In this document: positions 1 to 7,326 of the stretch, piece by piece | Position numbering within the stretch: position 1 is the stretch's first letter | How the letters are laid out: each line of letters starts with the position of its first letter | DNA from: Actinomycetes bacterium | GTDB lineage: Bacteria > Actinomycetota > Actinomycetes > Actinomycetales > Cellulomonadaceae | Direction of reading: 5' to 3' | NCBI GenBank assembly: GCA_023461115.1 | Contig: JAEWOA010000248.1 | Location: 1-11,868, forward strand | Length of the DNA: 11,868 bases | Notes under the pieces: model-generated | What the model was told of the DNA's origin: nothing | Database searches by the model: none | What the model saw: only the letters and a program-made list of their open reading frames with translations | Translations under genes and position numbers: made by a program

Positions 1-450
1 ATGTGGCGCCGCGTCCGCCGTCGCGCGCGCGACGCGGACCGCTGGCTCACCGCGCTCACGGCCACAGACCTCGACCCCACCGGCCTCGACGCCACTGGCC
101 TCGACCCCACCAACCCCGAGTTGGCGCACGGGCTGCACGAGCTCCGGAAGGCCGCGAAGAGCGCGCGGTACGCGGCCGAGGCGGTGACGCCGCTCTTCGG
201 GGCCGACGCCGTGCGGTTGGCGCAGGCGTACGAGGACCTGCAGGACGTGCTGGGCGCGCACCACGACGCGGTCGAGTCCGCCGCGCTGTACCGCGCGATG
301 GGGATGCGCGCGCATCTCGCGGCGGAGAACGGGTTCACGTACGGGCTGCTCGTCGAGCACGAGCGGTCCCGGGCGCGCGCGGCGCTCGCCGAGGCGCCGG
401 GAGTGTGGCGCACGGCCTCGGACCGCAGGCTGCGGCGCTGGGCCCGCTAG
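1..450 (+). CDS. CHAD domain protein, C-terminal part (5' end outside window)
   Basis: This 149-residue frame is open to the left edge and ends at TAG 448-450. Residues 45-120 carry the CHAD signature: a helix with regularly spaced basic and histidine residues (LHELRKAAKSARYAAE), then LQDVLGAHHDAVES. CHAD is a helical domain with conserved histidines and basic residues, associated with polyphosphate binding and often paired with CYTH triphosphatase domains. A complete CHAD domain is about 200-300 residues, so the N-terminal half, and any CYTH domain, should lie upstream. The ATG at position 1 is probably internal, because no upstream sequence can be judged. A threefold 15-bp in-frame repeat (residues about 23-38) forms an Asp/Thr/Gly-rich linker before the conserved helix. 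The stop overlaps that of the convergent downstream gene. Family assignment is firm; the substrate is inferred from the family. Confidence 0.85.
   Translation: MWRRVRRRARDADRWLTALTATDLDPTGLDATGLDPTNPELAHGLHELRKAAKSARYAAEAVTPLFGADAVRLAQAYEDLQDVLGAHHDAVESAALYRAMGMRAHLAAENGFTYGLLVEHERSRARAALAEAPGVWRTASDRRLRRWAR
69..113 (+). repeat. Three in-frame 15-bp tandem repeats in the CHAD gene
   Basis: Units at 69-83, 84-98 and 99-113 follow the pattern CCTCGACSCCACYRR, with two differences between units 1 and 2. They encode the repeated peptide pattern LDxT(G/N) in a linker. Because the unit is a multiple of three, copy-number change would keep the frame. Confidence 0.75.
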
Positions 451-1541
451 CGATCCACTGCGACAGCGATCGGCTGCCCCAGGAGCGCGCCCAGGCGGGC
501 GGCTTGCTCGTCGAGGGCGGACGGGGGCGCGGGCTCGTCGAGCCAGCGGACGGCCAGGGCGCCGCGCGTGGCCGTCCACGTTCCCGCGACGACGCCCGCG
601 CGCGTCACCAGGTTGGCGCCGCGGGAGACCGCAACGCGGTGGGCCGGTGGCACGATGCGCTCGTCCGCGGTGCCCGGCCCGAGCACCCATTGGTCGAACG
701 CGGGCAGGAGCCGGATGGGCGGTTCCGTGGGCTCGTCGGCCGTGAGCAGGCTGTCGAGGTCGTCGCGCGCGACGAGGGTGGGCTGGCCGTCGACGTCGAC
801 CTCCACCAGCCGTCCGCCCATGGACGCGAGCCAGGCGCGCAGCCGGGACCGCCCGGCGCCGAGGCCCTCGCCGAGCCAATAGTGCAGTCGCTCGGGAGTG
901 GTCGGGCCGTAGGCGTGCACGTACGCGAGGATCGCGCGGGGCCCGGCGTCGTCGAGGTCGGGGAGTCCGGGCCAGCGCGGGTCGGAGTCGAGGCGCCGGA
1001 ACGTCGGCTCGCCGTCGCGCGGCGCCCCGAAGCACAGGTCCCCCTGCCACATGAGTGCCTTGAGGAGGGTCCAGTTGTCGGAGACCAGCGGCCGCAGGTG
1101 GCGGAAGCGCGCGTCGAGGGTGAGCGCGGCGACGAACTGCGGGACGGTCAGCGGCCCGTCGTCGAGCGCCTCGCGCGCGGCGTGCCGCAGGCTGGGCCAG
1201 TCGTCGGGCTCCAGACCGTAGTACGCGCGCCAGGACGAGCGCTCCCACATGCGCCCCGCGGCCCGCAGCGCGAGGTGCGTGGCCGCGTGCTCGTGGGTTG
1301 CCAGGTGGGTGGCGCCGCGGAACAGGAACACCTTGAGGACGCGGCCGTCGTCCACCGCGCGCGCGACGGCGCCCGGCTCGGAGTGGGCCTGGCGGAGCCG
1401 CACCGCGAGCTCGGCTCCGGCGTCGGGGAACGCGGGCAGCGCGACGAGGCGGCCGACGACGCCCGCGACGTCCTCGTCCACCGGGGAGTCCAGCGCGAGC
1501 CGGCGGGACCGCCAGGCGAGCACGCGCGCCCAGGTGACCAC
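447..1541 (-). CDS. Winged-helix DNA-binding protein, AlkZ-like (HTH_42) family
   Basis: This 364-residue protein starts at GTG 1541 and stops at TAG 447-449. The start was chosen because family proteins begin with a similar WxRVLAWRxRR helix; a purine-rich GGCGGG lies immediately upstream, so the ribosome site is weak. Family landmarks in order are the ELAVRLRQ helix (44-51), the RVLKVFLFRGATHLATHEH segment (67-85), WERSSWRAYYGL (99-110), QFVAALTLDARFRHLRP (135-151), and the late LLPAFDQWVLGP (278-289) followed by a VVAGTW strand. The family includes AlkZ and YcaQ glycosylases, which unhook interstrand crosslinks, and many uncharacterised actinobacterial members. In many relatives a Gln-x-Gln lies just before the ELAV helix; here that stretch reads LPAF (35-38). 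It may therefore lack glycosylase activity or represent another subgroup. It is monocistronic and downstream of a strong terminator. Confidence 0.82.
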   Translation of the reverse strand: MVTWARVLAWRSRRLALDSPVDEDVAGVVGRLVALPAFPDAGAELAVRLRQAHSEPGAVARAVDDGRVLKVFLFRGATHLATHEHAATHLALRAAGRMWERSSWRAYYGLEPDDWPSLRHAAREALDDGPLTVPQFVAALTLDARFRHLRPLVSDNWTLLKALMWQGDLCFGAPRDGEPTFRRLDSDPRWPGLPDLDDAGPRAILAYVHAYGPTTPERLHYWLGEGLGAGRSRLRAWLASMGGRLVEVDVDGQPTLVARDDLDSLLTADEPTEPPIRLLPAFDQWVLGPGTADERIVPPAHRVAVSRGANLVTRAGVVAGTWTATRGALAVRWLDEPAPPSALDEQAARLGALLGQPIAVAVDR

Positions 1542-1641
1542 CCCGCCGACGCTAGGGCCGGCCCGGAGCGGTGGCCACCGGGCAGCGGTCGGGGCCCTGG
1601 TCTTCACACCCGGACGGGCGCCAGTTGGCCGCAGACGCGGC

Positions 1642-1703
1642 GACGCCCCGGCCGGGGCAACCGACGACGTGGTCGTCGACTGCCGTCCGGCCGGGGCGTC
1701 TGC
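1642..1703 (-). terminator. Strong inverted repeat downstream of the surface protein gene
   Basis: A perfect 14-bp inverted repeat (GACGCCCCGGCCGG at 1642-1655 against 1687-1700) lies 9 nt beyond the surface protein stop. Its 31-nt loop holds a second hairpin (CGACGAC 1662-1668 with GTCGTCG 1672-1678). There is no U-tract, which is common for terminators in GC-rich actinobacteria. It would end transcription from the right and separate that gene from the AlkZ-like gene. Confidence 0.6.
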
Positions 1704-1711
1704 GCTTCTTG

Positions 1712-4700
1712 TCAGGCCTCGTCGGCGGCGCGCCGGCGGACCAGCATCAGGCCGAGGCCGGAGGCCAGGACCAGCGCGGCGAGCCCGCCGAGCAGGGTGA
1801 CGCCGTTGGACCCGGTGGTGGCCAGCGCCCCGAGCTGCGAGCCCAGGACCTCGGCGGCCTCCTCCATGAGGTTGGCAGGCGGCGCCTTGAGCACGATGCC
1901 CGTGGAGACGGTCCGCGCGTTGCCGTCGGCGCCGACGCCGTCGAGCTGCAGCGTGTGCTGGCCGAGCGCCAGGCCCGCGGGCAGCGGCAGCGTCGCGGCG
2001 AACGTGCCGTCGGCGAGCACCTGCACGCTCCCGACGAACGTCGGGGTCGAGAACACCCACACGTCCACGATCGAGCCGGGGACGAAGCCCTCGCCCGTGA
2101 CGCGCACGGCGCCGTCGGAGTTGAGCACCAGGTGCCCGTTGGCGTCGAGCCCGTCGGTGGTGCCGTCGGACTGCAGCGCCGTGATCGTGGCCGAGGTGTC
2201 GCCGTCCGCCAGGACCAGGCTGTGGCCCTGCCTCGAGACGTCGAGCGTGCCCTCGTTGCCGTTCACGCGGAGCGTGGCGTGGCCGGGGGTCAGCTCGTCG
2301 GCGTCGGTGAGGCTCGTGTTGTCGGTGAAGCTCGCGACGCGCTTGGGCACCGCCACCGAGGTGGCGCTGGACGTGCCGCCCCCCGCCGCGTTCGCGGCCC
2401 GGACCGCGAGCGGGTACGCGGTGTCGTTGGTGAGCCCGGTGATGGTGAACGACGTCGCCAGGTCGGCGCGCGCGATCCAGTTGCGGCCGCCGTCGAGCGA
2501 GTACTCGTAGTGCGTGAGGGCGTTCCAGCCGTCGTGCGCGGGCTTGGCGACCTCGACGATCAGGCGGCCGTTGCCGGCCTCGACGCGGGTGATCGCGGGG
2601 GCGTCCGGCGTGGTGAACGGGACGGCCGACTCGGGAGCGGATGCCGCGCCCGGCCCGACCTGCTCGAACGCCGTGTTGATCGCGCGGATCGAGACGTCCA
2701 CCGGGGTGCCGGGCGTCAGGCCCGTGAGCGCGAAGGAGGTGCTCTCGGTGGGGACTGGGAGCCACTCGCCGCCGTCGACGGAGTACTCGTAGCCGGTGAT
2801 CGCGCTGCCGCCGTCGTCGGACGGCGCGGTCCAGGAGACGTCCACGCCGTGCGCGAGCGGGGCCACGGTGGTCGTCGGGACGCGCGGCGCGCCGAGCGGC
2901 GTGCCGGTGGCGACGTCGGAGGCGGGGCCGGCGCCGACCTTGTTGACGGAGCGCACCAGGATGCTGGCCTCGACGCCGTTGGGCAGGTCGCGGATGGCGA
3001 TGGGCGCCTCGATGGCGGCCGGGATCCAGGTCTCGCCGCCGTCGAGCGAGTACTCGTGGCGGATGATCGGCGAGCCGCCGTCCGCGGTGGGCGCGACGAC
3101 CGTGACGTCCAGGCCGCCGTCGAGCGACGCGACCGCGCTGATGGTGGGCGCGCCCTGCGGCACGATCGGCACGGGCGTGCCGACGACCTCGGCGCTCGGG
3201 GCGCCGAGGTGCGCGGTGGCGTTCTCCGCGCGGACCCGGAAGGTGTGCTCCACCTCGTTGGCCAGCCCGGTGATGCGGGCGCTGGTGTCGGTCACCCGCG
3301 TGGAGCTCCAGGTCGCGCCGCCGTCCACGCTCCACTCGACGAGGTACGCGGTGAGCGCGGAGCCGCCGGTCCAGGTCGGGGCCGTCCAGGTGAGGTCGGC
3401 CAGGCCGTTGGAGGTGGAGATCGCGGTGATCGACGGGGCGCCGGGGGCGCCGGCGGGGACGTTGATGTGCAGCGGCATCGCGGCGGTGACGGTGTCGACG
3501 CCGGCGGTGGCCGTGATGGTGAACACCTCGGCGTTGGCGCGAGTCAGCACGACCGCGTCGACCGCGGCGGCGTCGGCGATGAACGCCCACTTGCCGGTGG
3601 TCGCGTCGACGTGGAGGACGCCGTAGGCGCCGGCGACCGCGTGCGTGTAGGTCACCGAATCCAGCGTCAGCGGGCTGGGGATCGCGCCCTGGACGCCGTA
3701 GGCGATCGCGTCGTCGTTGCGGTCGGTCGCGGTGAACGTGCCGGTGACGACGGGGTAGGTGTCCGCGCCCTCGTGCGCGTTGGTGAGCGTGAACGCGCTC
3801 GGCGCGGTCAGCACGGGCGGCACGGGCGGGTAGAGCACGTGCACCGTGCCGGACGTCGAGACGGCGGCGCCGCCCTGCGGCTTCGCGGTCACCGTGACTG
3901 TGCGCGTGGCCTCCGACGTGCCGAGCGAGGCCGCGGTGCGCGAGTAGGTCACGGCCTGCGTGAGCTGCGCGATCGCCGTGCCGTCGACCTTCTTGCCGAA
4001 GACGCGGACGTTGTCGATGTAGAGGGACGCGCCCGCGACCTTGCCGCCCGTGCAGTCGTAGGTGCCGGCCACGAACACGAACCGGTAGTTGCCGGTGCTC
4101 GGGACCTGCACGCTCGCGGTGGCCCAGTTGGTGGTGGCGCTCGCGCTGTTGCCCGCCGCGCTCAGCACCTTCGTCTGGGTGCCGTCGCTCTTCAGCAGGT
4201 AGCCGTACACGTGGTACGCGTCGCCGCCGCCGAAGGCCCGCCAGTCGAAGTACAGGGTGTCGCCCGCGACGCCCGGGAACTCGTCCGACCACGCGGCCGG
4301 GCCGTGGACCACGTCGTAGCCCTTGGCGGTGGTGATCCCGCTCGAGACGAGCTGGAGCGACGAGGCGCCGGCCGACTGCTGGGCGTTGCTCACCGTCGCC
4401 GAGTACGCGCCGAGGCTGGACGGCACGTTGTTGTCCTGGTTCGGCGGGTTCGCCGAGCACTGGCCCGCGGCGACGTTGTAGCTGCTGTTGTCGACGGTCT
4501 GGACGCCGGCCAGGCTGGTGACGCCGAGGTCGACGCGGCTCTGGTACGTGGACCAGCCGGTCAGCGACTCCTCGAACGAGGGGTTCTGGAACGGCGAGAT
4601 GAAGTTGACGCGCAGCTTCTTGCCGTTGGCGCCGTCGTACACGCCGTCGACCATGCCGACCGCCTCGGCGGCCGTGCCGTTGCCGACGTACACGCTGTTG

Positions 4701-5005
4701 CCGACGATGGTGAGCTCGCCCTTGGCCGTGCTGGCCTGCGAGTCGCGGCGCAGCGAGAGCGTCTCGCCCGCGACGGCGCCGCTGACCTCGAAGTCGACGC
4801 TCTCGCCGTCGTAGTACGCGGTGGGATCGCCCAAGGTGGCGGACGGCAGCGCGTCCACGGCGGGCGCGCCCGCGACGTACTCGACTGGCGCGGCCGCGGT
4901 GGCGGTGAGCGCGCTCCCGACGACGGCCGCGGCCGTGAGGGCGGCGGTTGCGGAGAGGCGCGCGGCGCGGCGTGGCCGCCGGTGCGCGAACAGGGACAAA
5001 CGCAT
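1712..5005 (-). CDS. Secreted, sortase-anchored surface protein with four fibronectin type III domains
   Basis: This 1097-residue protein runs from ATG 5005 to TGA 1712. Residues 1-39 form a Sec signal peptide (basic start, hydrophobic Ala/Val core, cleavage near ATAAA). Residues about 138-336 (NPSFEESLTGW ... SLYIDNVRVFG) look like a jelly-roll, carbohydrate-binding type module. Residues about 393-515 resemble a VCBS/cadherin-like bacterial Ig domain. Four fibronectin type III domains follow at about 519-610, 616-703, 706-796 and 799-887, each with an E(Y/W)S(V/L)DGG strand. An Ig-like module lies at about 955-1040. The C-terminus has LATTG (1061-1065), a hydrophobic helix and a basic tail (RRR), which is an LAxTG sorting signal of the kind usually assigned to class E sortases. 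A purine-rich GAGAG sits about 10 nt before the ATG. No enzyme active site is evident; adhesion or polysaccharide binding is inferred. No sortase gene lies in the window. Confidence 0.88.
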   Translation of the reverse strand: MRLSLFAHRRPRRAARLSATAALTAAAVVGSALTATAAAPVEYVAGAPAVDALPSATLGDPTAYYDGESVDFEVSGAVAGETLSLRRDSQASTAKGELTIVGNSVYVGNGTAAEAVGMVDGVYDGANGKKLRVNFISPFQNPSFEESLTGWSTYQSRVDLGVTSLAGVQTVDNSSYNVAAGQCSANPPNQDNNVPSSLGAYSATVSNAQQSAGASSLQLVSSGITTAKGYDVVHGPAAWSDEFPGVAGDTLYFDWRAFGGGDAYHVYGYLLKSDGTQTKVLSAAGNSASATTNWATASVQVPSTGNYRFVFVAGTYDCTGGKVAGASLYIDNVRVFGKKVDGTAIAQLTQAVTYSRTAASLGTSEATRTVTVTAKPQGGAAVSTSGTVHVLYPPVPPVLTAPSAFTLTNAHEGADTYPVVTGTFTATDRNDDAIAYGVQGAIPSPLTLDSVTYTHAVAGAYGVLHVDATTGKWAFIADAAAVDAVVLTRANAEVFTITATAGVDTVTAAMPLHINVPAGAPGAPSITAISTSNGLADLTWTAPTWTGGSALTAYLVEWSVDGGATWSSTRVTDTSARITGLANEVEHTFRVRAENATAHLGAPSAEVVGTPVPIVPQGAPTISAVASLDGGLDVTVVAPTADGGSPIIRHEYSLDGGETWIPAAIEAPIAIRDLPNGVEASILVRSVNKVGAGPASDVATGTPLGAPRVPTTTVAPLAHGVDVSWTAPSDDGGSAITGYEYSVDGGEWLPVPTESTSFALTGLTPGTPVDVSIRAINTAFEQVGPGAASAPESAVPFTTPDAPAITRVEAGNGRLIVEVAKPAHDGWNALTHYEYSLDGGRNWIARADLATSFTITGLTNDTAYPLAVRAANAAGGGTSSATSVAVPKRVASFTDNTSLTDADELTPGHATLRVNGNEGTLDVSRQGHSLVLADGDTSATITALQSDGTTDGLDANGHLVLNSDGAVRVTGEGFVPGSIVDVWVFSTPTFVGSVQVLADGTFAATLPLPAGLALGQHTLQLDGVGADGNARTVSTGIVLKAPPANLMEEAAEVLGSQLGALATTGSNGVTLLGGLAALVLASGLGLMLVRRRAADEA

Positions 5006-5293
5006 GGATCGTCAACTCTCGTTCGACGCGTCGAGTCAGGGGACGCGTTGAGCAATGCGGCCGTCCGGGCTGGAGCCGGTCGTCGCGTTCGGACGATTAG
5101 TGAGTGTTCTTGTCGCATTGACGCGTCTTGGGCGTGGTGGGGCCTCGTGGGCGCGCGTTGAGAGTGGGAGCGCGGCCACGTGAGTAGGCGAGGGGCCGAC
5201 ACGGGAGCGGCGGACGACCACTCACACGTGCGGTCGGCCCGCCGGCCCAACCCGCCCGCCCGGCGGCGCGGGCGCTCGTCCGCGCGCAGGCTC
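5006..5293 (-). promoter_or_regulatory. Upstream region of the surface protein gene with three ACGCGT sites
   Basis: This 288-nt gap between two same-strand genes should hold the surface protein promoter. ACGCGT occurs at 5026-5031 (within the 12-bp palindrome 5023-5034), 5043-5048 and 5121-5126. On the minus strand ACTAAT, just upstream of 5095, could be a -10 element, but I see no good -35. I see no coding sequence. A weak GC-rich inverted repeat beyond the oxidoreductase stop (about 5254-5273) might terminate that gene. Confidence 0.35.
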
Positions 5294-6412
5294 CTAGCGC
5301 GCGACCGCCCGGGCAATCCGCTCGGCGTCGATCCGCAGCTCGCGGAACATCCCGCTGATCGGGTTGGTGTAGCCCGTGAAGTACAGCCCCGGCAGTGCGG
5401 GCGCCGGGCCGTGCGCGCGCGGCTCGCCGCGCTCGTCGAGCACGCCCAGATGCCCGACGAGGGCGTCGAGCCCGCGGCGGTAGCCGGTCGCGGCGATGAC
5501 GACCTCGGGCGTGATGCGGGAGCCGTCGGCGAGCACGACGTCCGGCCCGTCGAACGACTCGACCGCGGCGACGGGCTCGACCGCCCCGGCCTGCACCGCG
5601 GCGATCAGCCCGACGTCCTGCACGGGAACGCTGCCCTCCAGGACGCGCGAGTAGAGCCCGGTGCTGGGCCGCGGCAGGCCGTGCGCCGACAGGTCTGGTA
5701 CTTCCACGCGCGCGATGAGCCGGGCGGTCGCGTCGACCGCCGGGACCGGCAGCCGCCGCACCAGGATGCCCGTGCCCTGCGCGGGCCAGCCCAGGTTGGA
5801 GCGCCGCACGATGTGCGGCGCCGTGCGGACCGCGAGCCGCACGCGCCCGGCGCCGCCCTCGACGAGGTCGACCGCGAGCTCGGCGCCCGTGTTGCCGACG
5901 CCGACGACGAGCACGTCGCGCCCGGCGAACGGCTCGGCATTCCGGTAGGTCGAGGCGTGCAGCACCTGGCCGCCGAACTGCTCGACGCCAGGCCACGCGG
6001 GCGGGACCGGGGTGTGGTTGTAGCCCGTGGCGACGACGACCGCGCGGCCCTCGATCACCTGGTCGTCGTCGGTGCGGACCCGCCAGCCGCCGCCCTCGTC
6101 GGGCTCCACTCGCGCCACCGCCACGCCGGTGCGGACGTCGAGGCGGTGGTGCGCCGCGTACAGCTCGAGGTACCGCACCACGTCGTCGCGCGCCACCCAC
6201 CGCCCGTACTCGCGGGGGATCGGGAGGCCGGGGAGCCCGGACCAGCGGCGCGTGGTGTGCAGATGCAGGCGGTCGTAGTGCCCCCGCCAGGACGAGCCGA
6301 CCGCGTCCGACCGCTCGAGCACCACCACGTCGACGCCGCGCGCCTTGAGCGCGGCTGCCGCCGCGAGCCCGCCGGGGCCGGCGCCGATCACCAGGACAGG
6401 ACGTGCCGCCAT
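5294..6412 (-). CDS. FAD/NAD(P)-dependent oxidoreductase, flavin-containing monooxygenase-like
   Basis: This 372-residue protein starts at ATG 6412, 8 nt after a GGAGGG ribosome site, and stops at TAG 5294. The FAD-binding Rossmann motif GAGPGG is at 10-15, followed by VVVLERS ending the second strand. The flavin monooxygenase fingerprint FxGxxxHxxxY is at 146-156 (FGGQVLHASTY, followed by R). The NADPH-binding motif GVGNTG is at 171-176. The ATGY motif occurs twice (128-131 and 308-311). Such enzymes use NADPH and O2 to make a C4a-hydroperoxyflavin that oxygenates N- or S-containing or other soft nucleophiles. A Tyr-Arg after the fingerprint favours the FMO/YUCCA type over Baeyer-Villiger enzymes, which usually have Trp there. 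It is a cytoplasmic protein with no partner genes, so the substrate is unknown. Length is normal for short bacterial members and the gene looks intact. Confidence 0.87.
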   Translation of the reverse strand: MAARPVLVIGAGPGGLAAAAALKARGVDVVVLERSDAVGSSWRGHYDRLHLHTTRRWSGLPGLPIPREYGRWVARDDVVRYLELYAAHHRLDVRTGVAVARVEPDEGGGWRVRTDDDQVIEGRAVVVATGYNHTPVPPAWPGVEQFGGQVLHASTYRNAEPFAGRDVLVVGVGNTGAELAVDLVEGGAGRVRLAVRTAPHIVRRSNLGWPAQGTGILVRRLPVPAVDATARLIARVEVPDLSAHGLPRPSTGLYSRVLEGSVPVQDVGLIAAVQAGAVEPVAAVESFDGPDVVLADGSRITPEVVIAATGYRRGLDALVGHLGVLDERGEPRAHGPAPALPGLYFTGYTNPISGMFRELRIDAERIARAVAR

Positions 6413-6419
6413 CGTCTTT

Positions 6420-6425
6420 CCCTCC
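6420..6425 (-). promoter_or_regulatory. Ribosome binding site of the oxidoreductase gene
   Basis: The minus strand reads GGAGGG, then AAAGACG, then ATG. This is the best Shine-Dalgarno match in the window and fixes the start at 6412. Confidence 0.75.
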
Positions 6426-6545
6426 ACGCTGAGCCAAAGAGCGGCACAGCCTGACACACCCGCCGCGCGAAGGCCCGGCGATCGCATCACGGCGAGCCTG
6501 CACCATTCCGGGCGTCGCCAGCCGGGACGTGCGGACGATCTTCCG

Positions 6546-7209
6546 TCACGCGCCGAGCGGCTGCCCGCCCGCGGCTTCGAGCGCCAGCCGGGCGGGCATC
6601 TCGAGGCAGGGGTCGACCAACGGCGTCGTCTGGCCTGACGCGGCGCGCACCTCGTCGAGCGCGGGCCCGGCGGTGTAGTGGCGTCCCTTCGTCTCGCCGA
6701 CCGGCCGTAGGAGGCCGAGGTCGCTGAGCGCCTCGAGGTCCCTCGTGGCCGTGCGGGTGTCGACGCCGGTCTGCTGGACGTACATCGGCCGGCGCAGCCG
6801 GAAGCCGAAGGGTCGCCGTGTAGAGGGCGTCGACGACCCTGTCCGGGAGGCCATGTGCCCCGACCACCTCGTCGAGCAGCTCGTAGGTGCGCTGCGCGCG
6901 GTACCAGCGCCGCCTGACGGTCTGCGCCTGCATGTGGTGGGCACGGAGGTTGAAGCTCACCCACAGGTGGGCGTCGCCGTCCGGTGCCCAGCGGCCCCGC
7001 CCGGTCGCGCCGAGCACGCGGTAGTAGTCGTCCGTGTTGGCCCCGAGCCACTCCTCGATGCTCGCGAACTCGGGCTCTGCGATGCCGCGCCGGGCGAGCA
7101 CGAGGGTCTGCAGCGCACGCGCCATCCGCCCGTTCCCGTCCCGGAACGGATGGATCATGACGAGGTTGAGGTGGGCCATCGCCGCGTCGACCACAGGATC
7201 CGCAGCACG
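6546..7209 (-). pseudogene. Decayed Fic family protein gene (truncated 5', frameshifted)
   Basis: Recognisable Fic sequence begins near 7209 (AADPVVDAAMAHLNLVMIHP) and keeps the complete active-site motif HPFRDGNGR (7126-7152). It continues through EEWLGANTDDYYRVL and the helical region to ALYTATL at about 6808. There the frame changes by one surplus or two missing bases. The C-terminal winged helix (FRLRRPMYVQQTGVDTRTA ... GLLRPVGETKGRHY) is encoded in the next frame and ends at TGA 6546-6548. Related Fic proteins are about 350-380 residues, with an N-terminal Fic_N region holding the inhibitory helix; that region, roughly 150 residues, is missing. Fic enzymes transfer AMP from ATP to target hydroxyls through the motif histidine. 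An ATG at 7278 opens the frame but precedes no Fic-like sequence. It is probably non-functional, although a truncated Fic core could be expressed. Confidence 0.8.
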
Positions 7210-7218
7210 GTGTCGCCA

Positions 7219-7277
7219 TGTCTCTATCGATTGGACAACGGGCAGGTCCGGGCGTGCGTGTCTCAAGAATAGAGACA
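7219..7277 (-). promoter_or_regulatory. TGTCTC/GAGACA box cluster at the 5' end of the fic remnant
   Basis: TGTCTC occurs at 7219-7224 and 7259-7264, exactly 40 bp apart, and GAGACA at 7272-7277. The outer pair extends to a perfect 10-bp inverted repeat (ATGTCTCTAT at 7218-7227, ATAGAGACAT at 7269-7278). The inner pair is TGTCTC-N7-GAGACA. This could be an operator or the footprint of an insertion that replaced the missing fic 5' region. Confidence 0.4.
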
Positions 7278-7326
7278 TAGCGCAACGGCTCCGCTCGCTC
7301 CCCGTCGGCGGACCACGAGAGCGCCG

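Noticed and set aside
447..5015. A very long minus-strand open frame spanning the AlkZ-like gene and much of the surface protein gene
   Set aside because: Only its last 364 codons are real. The upstream part is an Arg/His-rich shadow of the surface protein in another frame, typical of GC-rich DNA, and a terminator lies between the two genes.
5095..5100. ACTAAT as a firm -10 promoter element of the surface protein gene
   Set aside because: It matches four of six bases but has no acceptable -35 at 16-18 nt, so it is only mentioned in the regulatory entry.
1571..5161. A plus-strand open frame of about 1200 codons antisense to the surface protein
   Set aside because: The composition is Arg/Gly/Val/Ala-biased with no domain signal. 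It is explained by high GC third positions of the opposite gene.
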